Source: Nitrosomonas aestuarii
Lineage (GTDB): Bacteria; Pseudomonadota; Gammaproteobacteria; Burkholderiales; Nitrosomonadaceae
Direction of reading: 5' to 3'
NCBI RefSeq assembly: GCF_003046585.1
Contig: NZ_QAAE01000010.1
Span: 62,001-126,000 of the forward strand
DNA length: 64,000 bases
The position numbers and the translations under genes were made by a program. Below, piece after piece: positions 7,392-18,040 of this stretch. How positions within the stretch are numbered: the first letter of the stretch is position 1; each line of letters opens with the position of its first letter. The notes under the pieces were generated by a model. The model saw only the letters and a list, made by a program, of their open reading frames with translations, was not told the origin of the DNA and did no database searches.

Positions 7392-9596
7392 ATGAGTACA
7401 GAGCTTGAGCAATTTTATGAGGTATTTTTTGAAGAATCCTCAGAATTACTTGCAGAAATGGAAGCGTGCTTGCTTGGACTGGATCTTAGTTCCCCAGACC
7501 CAGAGGATTTAAATGCTATCTTCCGTGCCGCACATTCTATCAAGGGTGGTGCAGGCACATTTGGTTTTACAGACATGACGGAGATGACGCATATGCTGGA
7601 GTCATTGCTTGACAAGTTACGTAAAGGTGAAATTGAAATTCGCAGCGAGATGATCGACACCTTTCTTAGGGCAGGCGATATTATCAAAGGACAGTTAGCT
7701 GCGCACAGAGGCGACGGTGCAGCCGATGAAGCTGCGGCGGCAGAGGTCAGTAATGAATTGAAGCAATTTTCCGAAGAAACTACTGAAGCGCTTAATATCG
7801 ATAAAGAGTCAACGTCATCGACTACAGAACAACCAGATCACAAGCCTAATGAAGCGAAAAATGTTGTTGTAGAATCCCTGCCTGCTACCTCAAAAACTGA
7901 ACAAGTGAGTTTTAATATTGAGTTTTCAAGTAGTGGCATTAATTCGAAATCACTAGAAAACCTGTTTTCCAACTTGAGTGACCTTGGAAAGTTCGAGAAG
8001 CTTCTGGTCTCGGATAAAGAGCAGAATTGCAAATTAAGACTCACAACCTATACCTGTGAAGAAAATATTTGGGAAGCATTGGCTTTTGTTGTAAACCCCT
8101 CTCAACTAAAGATAGAAAAAGCGTCCCAAACCGAGGCCCACACATCCACAAAACTTGACGTTTCCAGCTCAATCCAAATAGACGAAATAACTTCAGACAA
8201 ACCAAGTAAGACGGCGGTGGAAACAGAAAACAGTGCTTGCGAGCCTTATGGTTTTTTCTCTGGCGCGCCTGCCGCACCCATCGAAACTGAAAAAAAAGTA
8301 AAAACCGAATCACATTCAGATCCTTCAGTTGAACAAAACATTTTGGAAGAAAAGAGCTTTCCTACGGACACAATTAATTCTTTACCGATCCAAAAGCAAT
8401 CAAAACCAAATGCGCCGACAACTGAAACAACTTCCATTCGAGTCAGTATTGAGAAAGTGGATCAAATGATCAATCTTGTAGGGGAACTGGTTATTACCCA
8501 GGCGATGCTTGCACAGACCGCTTCTGAAGTTGATCCGGTAATTTATGAAAAACTTAATAATGGAATGAATCAGTTAGAACGTAATACACGTAACCTGCAA
8601 GAAGCGGTAATGTCGATACGTATGTTGCCAATCAGCTTTGTCTTTAGCCGTTACCCAAGAGTAGTGCACGATTTGGCATCCAAACTCGATAAAAAAGTTG
8701 AGTTAAAAACAGTCGGCGAAGGCACTGAACTGGACAAAGGTCTAATTGAAAAAATAGCAGATCCATTGACACACCTGGTTAGAAACAGCCTTGATCACGG
8801 TATTGAGCTACCTGAAAAAAGAATCGCAACTGGTAAGGTGGCAAAAGGAACCATCACATTACGGGCATTTCATCAAGGCGGCAGTATCGTGATTGAAGTC
8901 GGAGATGATGGTGCTGGCTTAAACCGTGAAAAAATTATGGCAAAAGCAACAGAGCGAGGCATATCGATTCACGAGGGAATGTCTGATCAAGAAGTCTGGA
9001 TGCTCATCTTTGAACCCGGTTTCTCAACAGCCGAAAAAGTGACAGATGTTTCAGGGCGTGGAGTCGGCATGGATGTTGTGAAACGTAACATTAAGGATAT
9101 GGGTGGGCGTATTGAAATTGACTCGGTACAAGGTGTTGGAACCCGTATTACAATCCGCTTGCCGCTCACACTCGCAATTCTAGACGGATTATCTGTCGCT
9201 GTCGGTGATCAGATGTTTATTGTGCCGCTAACCTATATCACCGAATCACTGCAAATCAAGAATACAGACATCAAAACAGTGAACGGTGTCGGCCGCGTAG
9301 TACACGTACGTGGAGACTATTTGCCGGTTATTGCCTTACACGAAATCTTTAATATCAAGCCCAATGCCACAAGAATCGAAGACGGCATTCTTATCATTCT
9401 GGACGCAGAAGGACACAAGGCCGCAATGTTTGTTGATGCACTGATTGGACAGCATCAGGTAGTGATCAAGAGCTTAGAAAACAACTACCGAAGAGTAATG
9501 GGCGTTTCGGGAGCCACAATTATGGGAGATGGAAAAGTAGCGCTCATTCTCGATACTACCGGCTTGGTAATGGCATCACATAAAGACTCATTATAA
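7392..9596 (+). CDS. cheA: Chemotaxis histidine kinase CheA
   Basis: A 734-residue kinase. The HPt domain is at 1-110 with phospho-accepting H48 (RAAHSIKGG). A long low-complexity linker (about 115-345) follows. The dimerisation domain begins near TSIRVSIEKVDQMINLVGEL. The ATP-binding domain has LVRNSLDHGIE (N box), DDGAGL (G1) and GRGVGMDVV (G2). The C-terminal CheW-like regulatory domain (about 600-730) couples it to receptors. All catalytic motifs look intact. It lies between cheY and cheW in one operon. Confidence 0.95.
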   Translation: MSTELEQFYEVFFEESSELLAEMEACLLGLDLSSPDPEDLNAIFRAAHSIKGGAGTFGFTDMTEMTHMLESLLDKLRKGEIEIRSEMIDTFLRAGDIIKGQLAAHRGDGAADEAAAAEVSNELKQFSEETTEALNIDKESTSSTTEQPDHKPNEAKNVVVESLPATSKTEQVSFNIEFSSSGINSKSLENLFSNLSDLGKFEKLLVSDKEQNCKLRLTTYTCEENIWEALAFVVNPSQLKIEKASQTEAHTSTKLDVSSSIQIDEITSDKPSKTAVETENSACEPYGFFSGAPAAPIETEKKVKTESHSDPSVEQNILEEKSFPTDTINSLPIQKQSKPNAPTTETTSIRVSIEKVDQMINLVGELVITQAMLAQTASEVDPVIYEKLNNGMNQLERNTRNLQEAVMSIRMLPISFVFSRYPRVVHDLASKLDKKVELKTVGEGTELDKGLIEKIADPLTHLVRNSLDHGIELPEKRIATGKVAKGTITLRAFHQGGSIVIEVGDDGAGLNREKIMAKATERGISIHEGMSDQEVWMLIFEPGFSTAEKVTDVSGRGVGMDVVKRNIKDMGGRIEIDSVQGVGTRITIRLPLTLAILDGLSVAVGDQMFIVPLTYITESLQIKNTDIKTVNGVGRVVHVRGDYLPVIALHEIFNIKPNATRIEDGILIILDAEGHKAAMFVDALIGQHQVVIKSLENNYRRVMGVSGATIMGDGKVALILDTTGLVMASHKDSL

Positions 9597-9652
9597 TTCG
9601 AAATATTAAGATCAAATTTACTATGGAAAAAATTAAAGGAGGAAGATACAGC

Positions 9653-10162
9653 ATGTCGCTACAACAAACTGTAACATCAATCGATTCAGTAAGCTCAGCT
9701 GCAAACCAAGTACTGAATGAATTCCTGACTTTTCGCTTGGGAAATGAAGAATATGGAATTGACATACTTAAAGTTCAGGAAATTCGGGGCTATGATGCAA
9801 TTACACAAATTGCTAACTCGCCCGAATTCATCAAAGGTGTCGTAAATCTTCGGGGTATTATTGTTCCGATTATTGATATGCGCATTAAATTCAAACTTGG
9901 AGTGGCTGAATACGATCAATTTACAGTTGTGATTATTCTGAATGTTTCTGGACGCGTTATGGGAATTGTAGTTGACGGTGTTTCAGATGTAATCAATCTT
10001 GACATAGATCAGGTGCGAGCCACACCTGATTTTGGTTCAGTCATAGATACTAAATACATCATGGGTCTGGGCACAGCGGATGAACGCATGCTAATTCTGG
10101 TCGATATCGAAAAGTTGATGACAAGTGAAGACATGGGATTGGTTGATCAAACGTTGAATTAG
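9653..10162 (+). CDS. cheW: Chemotaxis coupling protein CheW
   Basis: A CheW-domain scaffold of 169 residues that links receptors to CheA. Typical features are FRLGNEEYGIDILKVQEI, the VVNLRGIIVPIIDMR core, and VVDGVSDV. The frame is open from an ATG at 9623, but a strong AAAGGAGG at 9635-9642 lies inside that extension and 10 bases before the ATG at 9653, so 9653 is the better start. The mcp gene follows 44 bases downstream. Confidence 0.94.
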   Translation: MSLQQTVTSIDSVSSAANQVLNEFLTFRLGNEEYGIDILKVQEIRGYDAITQIANSPEFIKGVVNLRGIIVPIIDMRIKFKLGVAEYDQFTVVIILNVSGRVMGIVVDGVSDVINLDIDQVRATPDFGSVIDTKYIMGLGTADERMLILVDIEKLMTSEDMGLVDQTLN

Positions 10163-10206
10163 CATTTCTTATTATCATTGATTAGATAGATTAAAGGAGA
10201 AGTTGG

Positions 10207-11931
10207 ATGTTTGACAATATGACAATAAAGTCACGCTTGATAATGATGATAGGCACACTGTCATTACTGCTGGTCAGTATTGGCGGCATAGGTCTGTATG
10301 GTATAGATCAGTCAAATCAAGGACTAAAGACAGTCTATGAGGATCGGACAGTTCCAGCGGTGGATTTGGCCACCGTACTCGATCGAATGCAGCGAACCCG
10401 TCTCAATGCAGTGGTGGCCGCTAATTTGAGAAGTGACGCTGCGGCCAAAGAACGCACTCAAATGACAATGGAACGTGATGCGGAAATCGACAATGTATGG
10501 AAAAAATACATTGTTACAACATTGACTGCTGAAGAGGAAAAATTTGCCAATACTTTTACTCGACAATGGGAAGTGTATAAAGAATCACGCGACCGGACTA
10601 TGATGCATGCAATGGCGGGTAATTTTGATGCAGCCATCGAAAACGCCAACGGAGATGCCGCACCGAAGTTTGACGCTGTGCATGAAACCATATTCGATTT
10701 GATAACGTTACAAGGACGCGTAGCTGCACAGGAATATGCACAGGCGCAAGATAACTTTAACAACATTTTCATGATATCCAGCGTGTCGATTGTAATGGGC
10801 GTCATTCTGGCAGTTGTGATCGGCATAATGCTGATCCGCACAATTGTCGGATCAATCAATGAAGCAGTTTCAGTTGCCAATGCAGTTGCATCGGGTGATT
10901 TGACCAGTCGCATTGAAGTGAGCTCAAACAATGAGACAGGCCGTTTAATGCATGCACTGAAACAAATGAACGATAATTTAGTAGAGCTGGTAGGAAAAGT
11001 ACGTACAGGCACAGATTCTATCTTCACTGCATCAAGTGAAATTGCATCTGGCAATTCGGATCTGAGTCAGCGTACTGAAGAACAGGCATCTAGCTTGGAG
11101 GAAACGGCCTCTTCCATGGAAGAATTGACTTCTACTGTCAGGCAGAATGCTGACAATGCACGCCAGGCCAATCAACTGGCTTCGGGCGCATCCGAAGTTG
11201 CGGTAAAAGGTGGTGCTGTGGTTGGACAAGTTGTACAAACCATGAGTGCAATCAATGACAGCTCCAAGAAAATCGTTGATATCATCAGTGTTATTGACGG
11301 CATTGCATTTCAGACAAATATTCTGGCATTAAACGCAGCTGTTGAAGCAGCTCGTGCAGGCGAACAAGGTCGGGGCTTTGCTGTTGTGGCTACCGAAGTA
11401 CGTACATTGGCACAACGCTCTGCTGCAGCTGCCAAGGAAATCAAAGAATTAATCAGCGACTCTGTCAGCAAAGTTGAAGATGGTACCAAGCTTGTCGATG
11501 AGGCAGGTGCCACAATGAATGAAATTGTTAATGCGGTCAAGCGCGTGACAGATATCATGGCTGAAATTTCTGCAGCATCACAAGAGCAAAGTTCAGGTAT
11601 TGAAGAGGTAAATCAGGCTGTGACGCAAATGGATGAAGTAACGCAACAAAATGCCGCATTGGTTGAAGAAGCGGCTGCCGCGGCAGAATCCATGCAGGAA
11701 CAGGCACAGAACCTGCTCCAGGCCGTATCTTTATTTAAACTGAGCGGTGGTATGGAGTCTGCACCTGTCAGAAGAAATAACCGCCAGGCAACTGTAACCA
11801 AATTACCAAATCGTGGAAAACCAACTAACATTGTAATTAGCAAAGACAAAGATACTCAACTTATCTCAGGTTCGCCCAGGCCTCGCAGAGCAGCATCGGG
11901 GGGCGGCGAAGATTCTTGGGAAGAGTTCTAA
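10207..11931 (+). CDS. Methyl-accepting chemotaxis protein with C-terminal CheR tether
   Basis: A transmembrane chemoreceptor of 574 residues. TM1 is at about 11-31, followed by a four-helix-bundle-type periplasmic sensor (about 32-192), TM2 at about 193-213, HAMP (213-266) and the cytoplasmic signalling domain. The signalling hairpin has the conserved [20 protein letters not shown] core, and there are glutamine/glutamate pairs at likely methylation sites. The protein ends in SWEEF, which fits the xWxxF pentapeptide that binds CheR and CheB in high-abundance receptors. The ligand is unknown. It is the only intact receptor in the window. A ribosome site (AAAGGAGAAG) precedes the ATG. Confidence 0.95.
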   Translation: MFDNMTIKSRLIMMIGTLSLLLVSIGGIGLYGIDQSNQGLKTVYEDRTVPAVDLATVLDRMQRTRLNAVVAANLRSDAAAKERTQMTMERDAEIDNVWKKYIVTTLTAEEEKFANTFTRQWEVYKESRDRTMMHAMAGNFDAAIENANGDAAPKFDAVHETIFDLITLQGRVAAQEYAQAQDNFNNIFMISSVSIVMGVILAVVIGIMLIRTIVGSINEAVSVANAVASGDLTSRIEVSSNNETGRLMHALKQMNDNLVELVGKVRTGTDSIFTASSEIASGNSDLSQRTEEQASSLEETASSMEELTSTVRQNADNARQANQLASGASEVAVKGGAVVGQVVQTMSAINDSSKKIVDIISVIDGIAFQTNILALNAAVEAARAGEQGRGFAVVATEVRTLAQRSAAAAKEIKELISDSVSKVEDGTKLVDEAGATMNEIVNAVKRVTDIMAEISAASQEQSSGIEEVNQAVTQMDEVTQQNAALVEEAAAAAESMQEQAQNLLQAVSLFKLSGGMESAPVRRNNRQATVTKLPNRGKPTNIVISKDKDTQLISGSPRPRRAASGGGEDSWEEF

Positions 11932-11958
11932 GAAGACAATAGGAACTAACAAGTAATT

Positions 11959-12015
11959 ACCCGTAGCTTTGAGGATGATATAAAAAATGCGCATATATTC
12001 CTCAGAGCTACGGGT
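11959..12015. repeat. Long inverted repeat downstream of mcp
   Basis: ACCCGTAGCTTTGAGGA and TCCTCAGAGCTACGGGT form a near-perfect 17-base stem around a loop of about 24 bases, 27 bases after the mcp stop. No T-run follows on the plus strand, so it is not a standard intrinsic terminator. It could protect the mRNA end or mark a mobile repeat. Confidence 0.6.
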
Positions 12016-12106
12016 GAGAACTTCCATTCATTCTGCATTAATCTGAAATCGTCCTGTTTAAATTTTACTTTCCATAATTTTCAGAAAATTTGTAAAAATA
12101 AAGGTT

Positions 12107-13239
12107 ATGAAAGCCAAGCCACCTGTCAGCAATATTGAATATAGTCTTATCAACGACAAATTAATATTGTCTACGACTGATGCTAAGAAGGCTATCACTT
12201 ATGTCAATCAACAATCTATTGAGGTGAGTGGAGTCACCAATGATGAATTATTGGGTAAAGCACACAATATTGAGCATCGTCCTGAAAGGCGACCCGAAAC
12301 TTTCACATATTTATGGAAAACACTTAAGGACAGAAAGTCCTGGACTGATTTAATTAAAAATCGACGCAATAATGGCGACATCGTTCTCACGGATTTTATG
12401 AGGAAGATTCAAACGCTGCTTCGGATGACTATCGGCAAACATATTGCAAAAGCACTCTTTTTACCGATGCTCCTGTTATTCAGCGTTGCTCTTGCTGGTT
12501 GGTGGAACTGTATTCCGTCTATAGTTGCTCCGTGGCTAAATAATTTCATATCGGTAGCAACCATTGGCGCGGGGTTAGTAATAAGCTTCAGGATCTATAG
12601 CATCACTCAAGCATGTACTGAAACCTTTGCAGGAAGCCATTAATCTGACGAATTTTCTAGCTTCAGGCGATTTAAATGCCCAACTCTCTACAATGTATAG
12701 TGATGAACTTAGTGGACTATTCCAAGCATACAACAAAATGAGCATCAATTTGAATGCCACTATTCTGGAAGTGTGAAACTGTGATGAAACGGTGCGTCAA
12801 ACGGCCAGCAAAGTTGCTTCAGGCAATCAAAATTTATCTCAACGCACAGAAGATCAAGCGTCATCACTTGAGGAAACATCTAAAAGTAATAGTGCCTTCG
12901 ATTAATAACGTTACTGAGATTATGTCTGATATCACTGCTACTTCGCGACAACAGTGCTTAGGTATCAAACTAATCAATCAGGCAGTCACACAAATGGATG
13001 GAGAGATGCAACGAAATGTAACGGTTGTTGAAAAGACTGTTGCCTCTGCCGAATTTGTGGAAGATCAGGCTCATGAAGTAACCAGCGCAATTTCAATTTT
13101 CAAAGTTGGAAAAACTGCTCACAATCTCAATACGGCAATAGCTCAGCCAGCACCCTCCAAAAAGAAAAATTCTGCATCAATTTTTGTCATATTGGACCAA
13201 CAGAATTCGGAGAATAAAAAGATTGTAAACAGTGGATGA
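12107..13239 (+). pseudogene. Decayed Aer-like chemoreceptor gene (PAS-TM-HAMP-signalling)
   Basis: The first 100 codons encode an Aer-type PAS domain (ITYVNQQSIEVSG, LWKTLKDRKSWTDLIKNRR). It breaks off and runs into a membrane segment (LFLPMLLLFSVALAGWW). After a frameshift near 12615 the next frame gives a HAMP region (NLTNFLASGDLNAQL) up to a TGA at 12774, then [13 protein letters not shown] up to a TAA near 12905. A further shift resumes at VTEIMSD and runs through AVTQMDGEMQRN to 13239. Compared with the intact receptor next door, about 130 residues are missing between SLEET and VTEIMSD, including the CheA-contact tip. It is a dead paralogue, probably made by duplication. Confidence 0.85.
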
Positions 13240-13669
13240 ACTCCTGAGAATTCGACAGAAGCCCTTTCGCTTTGCTTTCTGCTGAATACAATACCGTAGA
13301 ATTGGTTACAACATACAAGCATAGAATATCTTAACAACAATAAAATACTAAATAATGTCACTTAAATATTATGCTCGCGCAAGTGATTGGTTGATTTCAC
13401 TCATAATTTCGTTGCTACATAAACCGGATAACAGTTTTTCGCAATAAGTACTCATGCCACATGAATCACATAACAAATTGTTATTATTATAATAATTATC
13501 GATTTAAATAACGAATCTTTAATTTCTCATTATGATCTTAATACTGAATTAAAGAAAAACATGAAGCAATTTACAAACACAACGTGTCTTTTTATCACCA
13601 TCAACCTAGATGAAGAATTGAATTCTGACTTATATCAATGACAGCATGTATCAATAAATTGAGTGTTTT
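13240..13669. other. Intergenic stretch before cheR
   Basis: About 430 AT-rich bases with no supported ORF. I see no convincing promoter or terminator, though cheR-cheD-cheB must be transcribed from here or by read-through from mcp. Confidence 0.5.
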
Positions 13670-14530
13670 ATGAACAAGATACTGGTTGGCAGTGCAAAAG
13701 ATCAAAGGAATGCTGAGCATGAATACGAATTCACATTGCTTGATTTTGAACGCATAAAGAATCTGATATATAAGCGGGCGGGTATAACACTGTCATCCAG
13801 TAAATATAATATGGTGTACAGTCGGCTTTGCCGGCGCCTTCGTATCAATGGATGCAATACTTTCAAAGAATATCTGAATTTTCTGGAACGTGTAAATTCC
13901 TCAGAATGGGAAGGATTTACCAATGCATTAACAACCAACCTGACTTCATTTTTTCGGGAACAGCATCACTTTCCTATTCTTGAGCAGCATGTAAAAAATC
14001 GCAAAAATCAAAATAAAATTCACCTCTGGTGCAGCGCCTCATCAACAGGTGAAGAGCCTTATTCAATGGCTATGACCATGGTACAAGTTTTCAAAACGTT
14101 TTCACCACCCGTGCACATACTTGCAACAGACCTAGATACCAATGTGTTATCAAAAGCTGAGTCAGGCATCTACCCGCTAGAACGATTAGAAAAGTTGCCC
14201 AAAGATAAGCTTAAAAAATTTTTTCTAAAAGGCAAAGGTACAAATACAGGCACTGCAAAAGTTAGGCCGGAGTTACGTGATTTGATTACTTTCCGGCAAT
14301 TGAATTTATTAGATGATACATGGCCAATTCGAGGGCCGTTTGATGCGATTTTTTGTCGCAACGTAATGATTTATTTTGACAAAAATACACAGTACAAAAT
14401 TTTGAAAAAGTTTGTGCCGTTACTTTCCCAAGATGGATTGTTATTTGCAGGGCACTCTGAAAGTTTCCAGCATGCAGCTGATTTAATTAAACTACGTGAA
14501 AAAACAGTTTACGAACTGGTTAAAAAATAA
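13670..14530 (+). CDS. cheR: Chemotaxis protein methyltransferase CheR
   Basis: A 286-residue enzyme that moves methyl groups from S-adenosylmethionine to receptor glutamates. It has the N-terminal helical domain (about 20-95) and a Rossmann SAM domain with CSASSTGEEPYS, ATDLDTNVL and IFCRNVMIYFD, then GHSESF near the end. All family motifs are present. cheD begins 17 bases after the stop. The neighbouring receptor ends in a CheR-binding pentapeptide. Confidence 0.94.
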   Translation: MNKILVGSAKDQRNAEHEYEFTLLDFERIKNLIYKRAGITLSSSKYNMVYSRLCRRLRINGCNTFKEYLNFLERVNSSEWEGFTNALTTNLTSFFREQHHFPILEQHVKNRKNQNKIHLWCSASSTGEEPYSMAMTMVQVFKTFSPPVHILATDLDTNVLSKAESGIYPLERLEKLPKDKLKKFFLKGKGTNTGTAKVRPELRDLITFRQLNLLDDTWPIRGPFDAIFCRNVMIYFDKNTQYKILKKFVPLLSQDGLLFAGHSESFQHAADLIKLREKTVYELVKK

Positions 14531-14547
14531 CGGAATCCGGAGTATGC

Positions 14548-15162
14548 ATGGCTGAAATCTTTGATGATCATACGGCAACCAACTTATATTTTGATAAATA
14601 TTTTAATACTCAAGCGGTTAAACTCTTACCTGGCGAATATTATGTAACAAAAAAAGACATACTTTTGGTCACGGTACTTGGTTCGTGTGTTGCTGCATGT
14701 ATCCGTGACAGGCAGAGCGGCCTGGGTGGCATGAATCATTTCATGTTACCTGAAAATGGTTCAAGTTCAGATCTGCCTCTAAATCCTTCTGCGCGATATG
14801 GAACCTATGCAATGGAGATTCTGATCAATCGGTTATTAAGGCTCGGCGCACTACGCACAAATCTGGAAGCCAAAGTCTTTGGTGGCGGTAATGTCATAAG
14901 CGGGCTTACCATGGCAAATGTAGGCCAACGCAATGCTGATTTTGTTCTAAATTTCCTAGAAACCGAGAAAATTCCCGTAACTGCACAAGATCTGGTAGAT
15001 ATCTATCCCCGAAAAGTTTATTTCTTCCCAAAATCAAATAAGGTTTTAGTCAAGAAATTGAAGAGCGTTCGTAATAATACAATTACAGAGCGCGAAAAAG
15101 ACTATAGCAAACAGCTGAACAATTCCACTAGTAAAGGGGGTGAAGTGGAGCTTTTTTCTTAA
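14548..15162 (+). CDS. cheD: Chemoreceptor glutamine deamidase CheD
   Basis: CheD deamidates receptor glutamines to create methylation sites. The catalytic Cys is in LGSCVAAC and the His in MNHFMLP; the fold core (VFGGGNVI, IGxRN-like VGQRNADFV) is intact. At 204 residues it is long for the family because of a basic tail that ends GGEVELFS. The CheZ-like protein upstream ends in GEIELF. The gene lies between cheR and cheB. Confidence 0.93.
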   Translation: MAEIFDDHTATNLYFDKYFNTQAVKLLPGEYYVTKKDILLVTVLGSCVAACIRDRQSGLGGMNHFMLPENGSSSDLPLNPSARYGTYAMEILINRLLRLGALRTNLEAKVFGGGNVISGLTMANVGQRNADFVLNFLETEKIPVTAQDLVDIYPRKVYFFPKSNKVLVKKLKSVRNNTITEREKDYSKQLNNSTSKGGEVELFS

Positions 15163-15197
15163 CTTTGTATTCAACCTTCTATGGTGCGGAGCTAGAT

Positions 15198-16277
15198 ATG
15201 CACAAAATTCGAGTTTTGGTAGTAGATGATTCAGCGCTTGTACGCAAAATGTTAACAGAGATTATCAACAGTCAAGCGGATATGGAAGTCATTGGCGCAG
15301 CACCGGATCCCCTGATCGCCAGAGAAATGATACGCGAACTGAATCCTGACGTATTAACGCTGGATGTTGAAATGCCAAAAATGGATGGCCTTGATTTTCT
15401 GGAAAAGTTAATGCGTTTAAGGCCAATGCCTGTATTAATGATTTCCACTTTAACCGAGAGAAGCTCCGATGTAACCTTTCGTGCGCTTGAATTAGGCGCA
15501 GTTGACTTTGTAGCAAAACCTAAAATTGATATTGTATCCGGTCTGCAGGCATACACCGATCAAATAGCAAATAAGCTTCGAATAGCTAAACAGGCTCGAA
15601 TCACACGCCATAGTTTCGTCACGCAGCCAAATACCGTAACAAGAAATGAAGCATCCCCAATACTGCCTAAGCGAATTAGCTCAACCGAAAAATTGATCAT
15701 TGTTGGTGCATCGACAGGTGGTACTGAAGCATTAAAAGATTTTCTCATACAATTGCCACCCGATTGCCCGGGTATTCTTATCGCCCAACATATGCCTGAA
15801 ACATTTACCAAATCATTTGCAGATCGGCTTGACAAGTTATGTAGAATCAGTGTTGCCGAAGCACAAGGCGATGAACGTGTATTGCCTGGGCATGCTTTTA
15901 TCGCACCCGGACATTCTCATCTTCTTCTTAAGAGAAGCGGTGCCAATTATATGACTGAGTTAAGTCGAGGAGAACCTGTGAATCGACACAGGCCATCGGT
16001 CGATGTTCTTTTTCGTTCAGCAGCAAAAATTGCCGGAAAAAATTCCATAGGCGTGATTATGACTGGCATGGGTAAAGATGGCGCTCAAGGGATGTTAGAA
16101 ATGCACAAGGCCGGCGCTTATAATTTTGCACAGGATGAAGCCACTTGTGTTGTTTATGGCATGCCGAAGGAAGCCGTGATGGCGGGTGGTGTGGATGAAA
16201 TTATTCCACTGCAGGATATGGCAAGAAAAGTGTTATCAAAAGCTACCAGCATAGGCGTACAGGCTGTTCGTGTTTAA
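15198..16277 (+). CDS. cheB: Chemotaxis methylesterase CheB
   Basis: A 359-residue protein with a receiver domain (D10/D11, phosphorylated D56, K in VAKPK) and a C-terminal methylesterase. The catalytic triad is S172 ([10 protein letters not shown]), H198 (AQHMPETFT) and D294 (GKDGAQG). It removes methyl groups from receptors and can deamidate them. The frame is open from a TTG at 15165, but the ATG at 15198 gives the standard N-terminus [11 protein letters not shown]. It is the last gene of the chemotaxis set. Confidence 0.94.
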   Translation: MHKIRVLVVDDSALVRKMLTEIINSQADMEVIGAAPDPLIAREMIRELNPDVLTLDVEMPKMDGLDFLEKLMRLRPMPVLMISTLTERSSDVTFRALELGAVDFVAKPKIDIVSGLQAYTDQIANKLRIAKQARITRHSFVTQPNTVTRNEASPILPKRISSTEKLIIVGASTGGTEALKDFLIQLPPDCPGILIAQHMPETFTKSFADRLDKLCRISVAEAQGDERVLPGHAFIAPGHSHLLLKRSGANYMTELSRGEPVNRHRPSVDVLFRSAAKIAGKNSIGVIMTGMGKDGAQGMLEMHKAGAYNFAQDEATCVVYGMPKEAVMAGGVDEIIPLQDMARKVLSKATSIGVQAVRV

Positions 16278-16610
16278 AATATTTGCAGCAGCATGTGTTT
16301 CAGATAGATTAAACCCATTTGACGACAAACAGAAAGTAGTACTGGCGTTTACGGTTAAATAATAGCTTTAAAAAACAATTTCCTGTCATAAAAAAACACG
16401 AAATGACAGCATGAATGGTGGAATTTAATTATGCGGATAATTTTCCTGTCTATAAATTACAAGAAAATTCTACTTTTGACTTCGGTTATTTATCGGGGGG
16501 ATTACCATTAATATCGAAGCACCCTTAAATCTATTAAGAATATCAATTGGTTGATTTTCTCGATTGATTTGGTATGATTCAGCTAATTATCAATAGATTT
16601 AACATAGATT
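16278..16610. other. Intergenic stretch after cheB
   Basis: AT-rich, no gene. An inverted repeat CTGTCAT/ATGACAG lies near 16384-16411 around an A-rich loop; it has no T-run and I cannot assign a role. Confidence 0.4.
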
Positions 16611-17117
16611 ATGCAGTATGCAAAAAAAATATATGTTTTTTTGATATGTATCCTGTGTTCGATACTAATCGTCGGATGTGGTTCTCTACCCGATAAAAAA
16701 GCGAGTAATTATCAAGCTCAATCTAAACAGCTAGAAAAATATCCCGCCAATAAAGCTATCATCCACAAATTGTATTATCAACATAAAAAATGGGAAGGTG
16801 TGCGTTATCAATTGGGTGGCCTGAGTAAATCAGGCATTGATTGCTCGGGATTTGTTCATTTAACCTACAAATCTAAACTTGGCATGCAACTGCCAAGAAC
16901 AACACGTCAACAATCAAGATTAGGGAAAGAAATTCACAGACATGAATTAAAGGCAGGTGACCTTGTTTTTTTTCGGACCGGTCCAACATCAAAACATGTT
17001 GGGATTTATATAGAAAAAAACAAATTTCTACATGTTTCTCAAAAAAAAGGCGTTACAATATCGCATCTGGATAACGTATACTGGAAGGCCAAATACTGGA
17101 AATCTGTAAGAGTATGA
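16611..17117 (+). CDS. NlpC/P60 lipoprotein, peptidoglycan endopeptidase
   Basis: A 168-residue lipoprotein. The N-terminal signal ends in a lipobox LIVGC with C23 as the lipid anchor. The C-terminal NlpC/P60 domain has C78 (GIDCSGFVHL), H129 (SKHVGIYI) and H141 as the likely catalytic set. It is the size and type of E. coli Spr (MepS) and NlpC, which cut peptide cross-links in peptidoglycan from the outer-membrane face. The genes on both sides are unrelated, so it is probably a single transcription unit. Confidence 0.88.
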   Translation: MQYAKKIYVFLICILCSILIVGCGSLPDKKASNYQAQSKQLEKYPANKAIIHKLYYQHKKWEGVRYQLGGLSKSGIDCSGFVHLTYKSKLGMQLPRTTRQQSRLGKEIHRHELKAGDLVFFRTGPTSKHVGIYIEKNKFLHVSQKKGVTISHLDNVYWKAKYWKSVRV

Positions 17118-17125
17118 TTTTGTAC

Positions 17126-17331
17126 TTATTTAATGCACAGATTAGTGTTTTTTATCTCCCCGGTCTTGCTTTTTAGAATTTTCATCACGACAATGTGAGT
17201 CATCCTGACATACATTCCTTCTTTTTCGGTAAAACCGAGTTTTTTACATTTTTCGACGCCTTTATTCATGATATTGATAGACGTTTTCTTGGCTTCATTA
17301 AATAGCTTTGCATTTTTGCGTCCAAAACCAC
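17126..17331 (-). pseudogene. Possible gene remnant (unrecognised)
   Basis: On the minus strand a frame of about 68 codons is open from a TAG near 17331 to TAA at 17126. It encodes a basic peptide (AKLFNEAKKTSINIMNKGVE, then CKKLGFTEKEGMYVRMTHIV). There is no start codon or ribosome site at its head; the first ATG would leave only 47 residues. It looks protein-like and may be the 3' end of a lost gene. Confidence 0.25.
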
Positions 17332-17555
17332 ACTAAATCCAATGAAACCAGGATTAATCCCGATTCTAATATAAACAAGCACACATCAATACAACAGGAA
17401 TACTATTTATCCGAGCTTTGTTAACACTCTATTAAGGTGGTGGCACTTATGTTTAGGCGATAATCTGTCATTATTGCTCGTTACAGATTTTGTCGATTAC
17501 GTTAGGACAGAAAGAGAAGAACACAAATTTGAATATGGTTTTTTGAAGGAATCTG

Positions 17556-17864
17556 ATGAGAAAAGAACTTAAGCAATCTTTACAAAGAAATGAAATTTTG
17601 ATTCGTGGACTTTTTATGCTATTTTTTCTTGTGATCTACAGCATTTCAAAATTTCTCATCATTGGCATTATGTTCTTCCAGCTCGCTGCTATCTTACTCA
17701 CTGAAAAACCAAACGAACAAATACTCAAATTTTCGCAAAGTTTGAGTGTTTATATATACCAGATTGTTCAATTCCTATCGTTTAATAATGAACAGCGTCC
17801 CTTTCCGTTTAGAAAATGGCCTGATGGTACAACAAGTTCATCCGTTGAGGTCAAGTCAGACTAA
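17556..17864 (+). CDS. DUF4389 family membrane protein
   Basis: A 102-residue protein with two hydrophobic segments (about 18-32 and 35-53), then TEKPNEQILKFSQSLSVYIYQIVQFLSF and a charged tail with PFPFRKWP. This layout matches small DUF4389 proteins, whose function is unknown. A ribosome site (TGAAGGAATCTG) precedes the ATG. It is transcribed towards the exopolysaccharide operon. Confidence 0.7.
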   Translation: MRKELKQSLQRNEILIRGLFMLFFLVIYSISKFLIIGIMFFQLAAILLTEKPNEQILKFSQSLSVYIYQIVQFLSFNNEQRPFPFRKWPDGTTSSSVEVKSD

Positions 17865-18040
17865 AATGAACTAATGAACTTACACCTTCAAGCAGTCAGG
17901 TTCAGTAAGGGCAGACAGAGTCAATCTAATTTATAGAACGCATCTGCATGCAGTATAAGTAACATTACAGACGCACCGGCAGCCTCATTTAAGTCCTCGA
18001 ATTCGAGCTTCAACTCCCAAGCAAAATTGTTCTTAACAGT

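Noticed and set aside
12754..13239. A separate 161-residue gene after the PAS fragment
   Set aside because: Its first 50 residues are an out-of-frame reading of receptor sequence; the second half is the tail of the same decayed receptor.
17436..17456. TGGCAC-N5-TTTAG as a sigma-54 promoter for the DUF4389 gene
   Set aside because: The -12 element lacks the TTGC core, so only half of the consensus is present.
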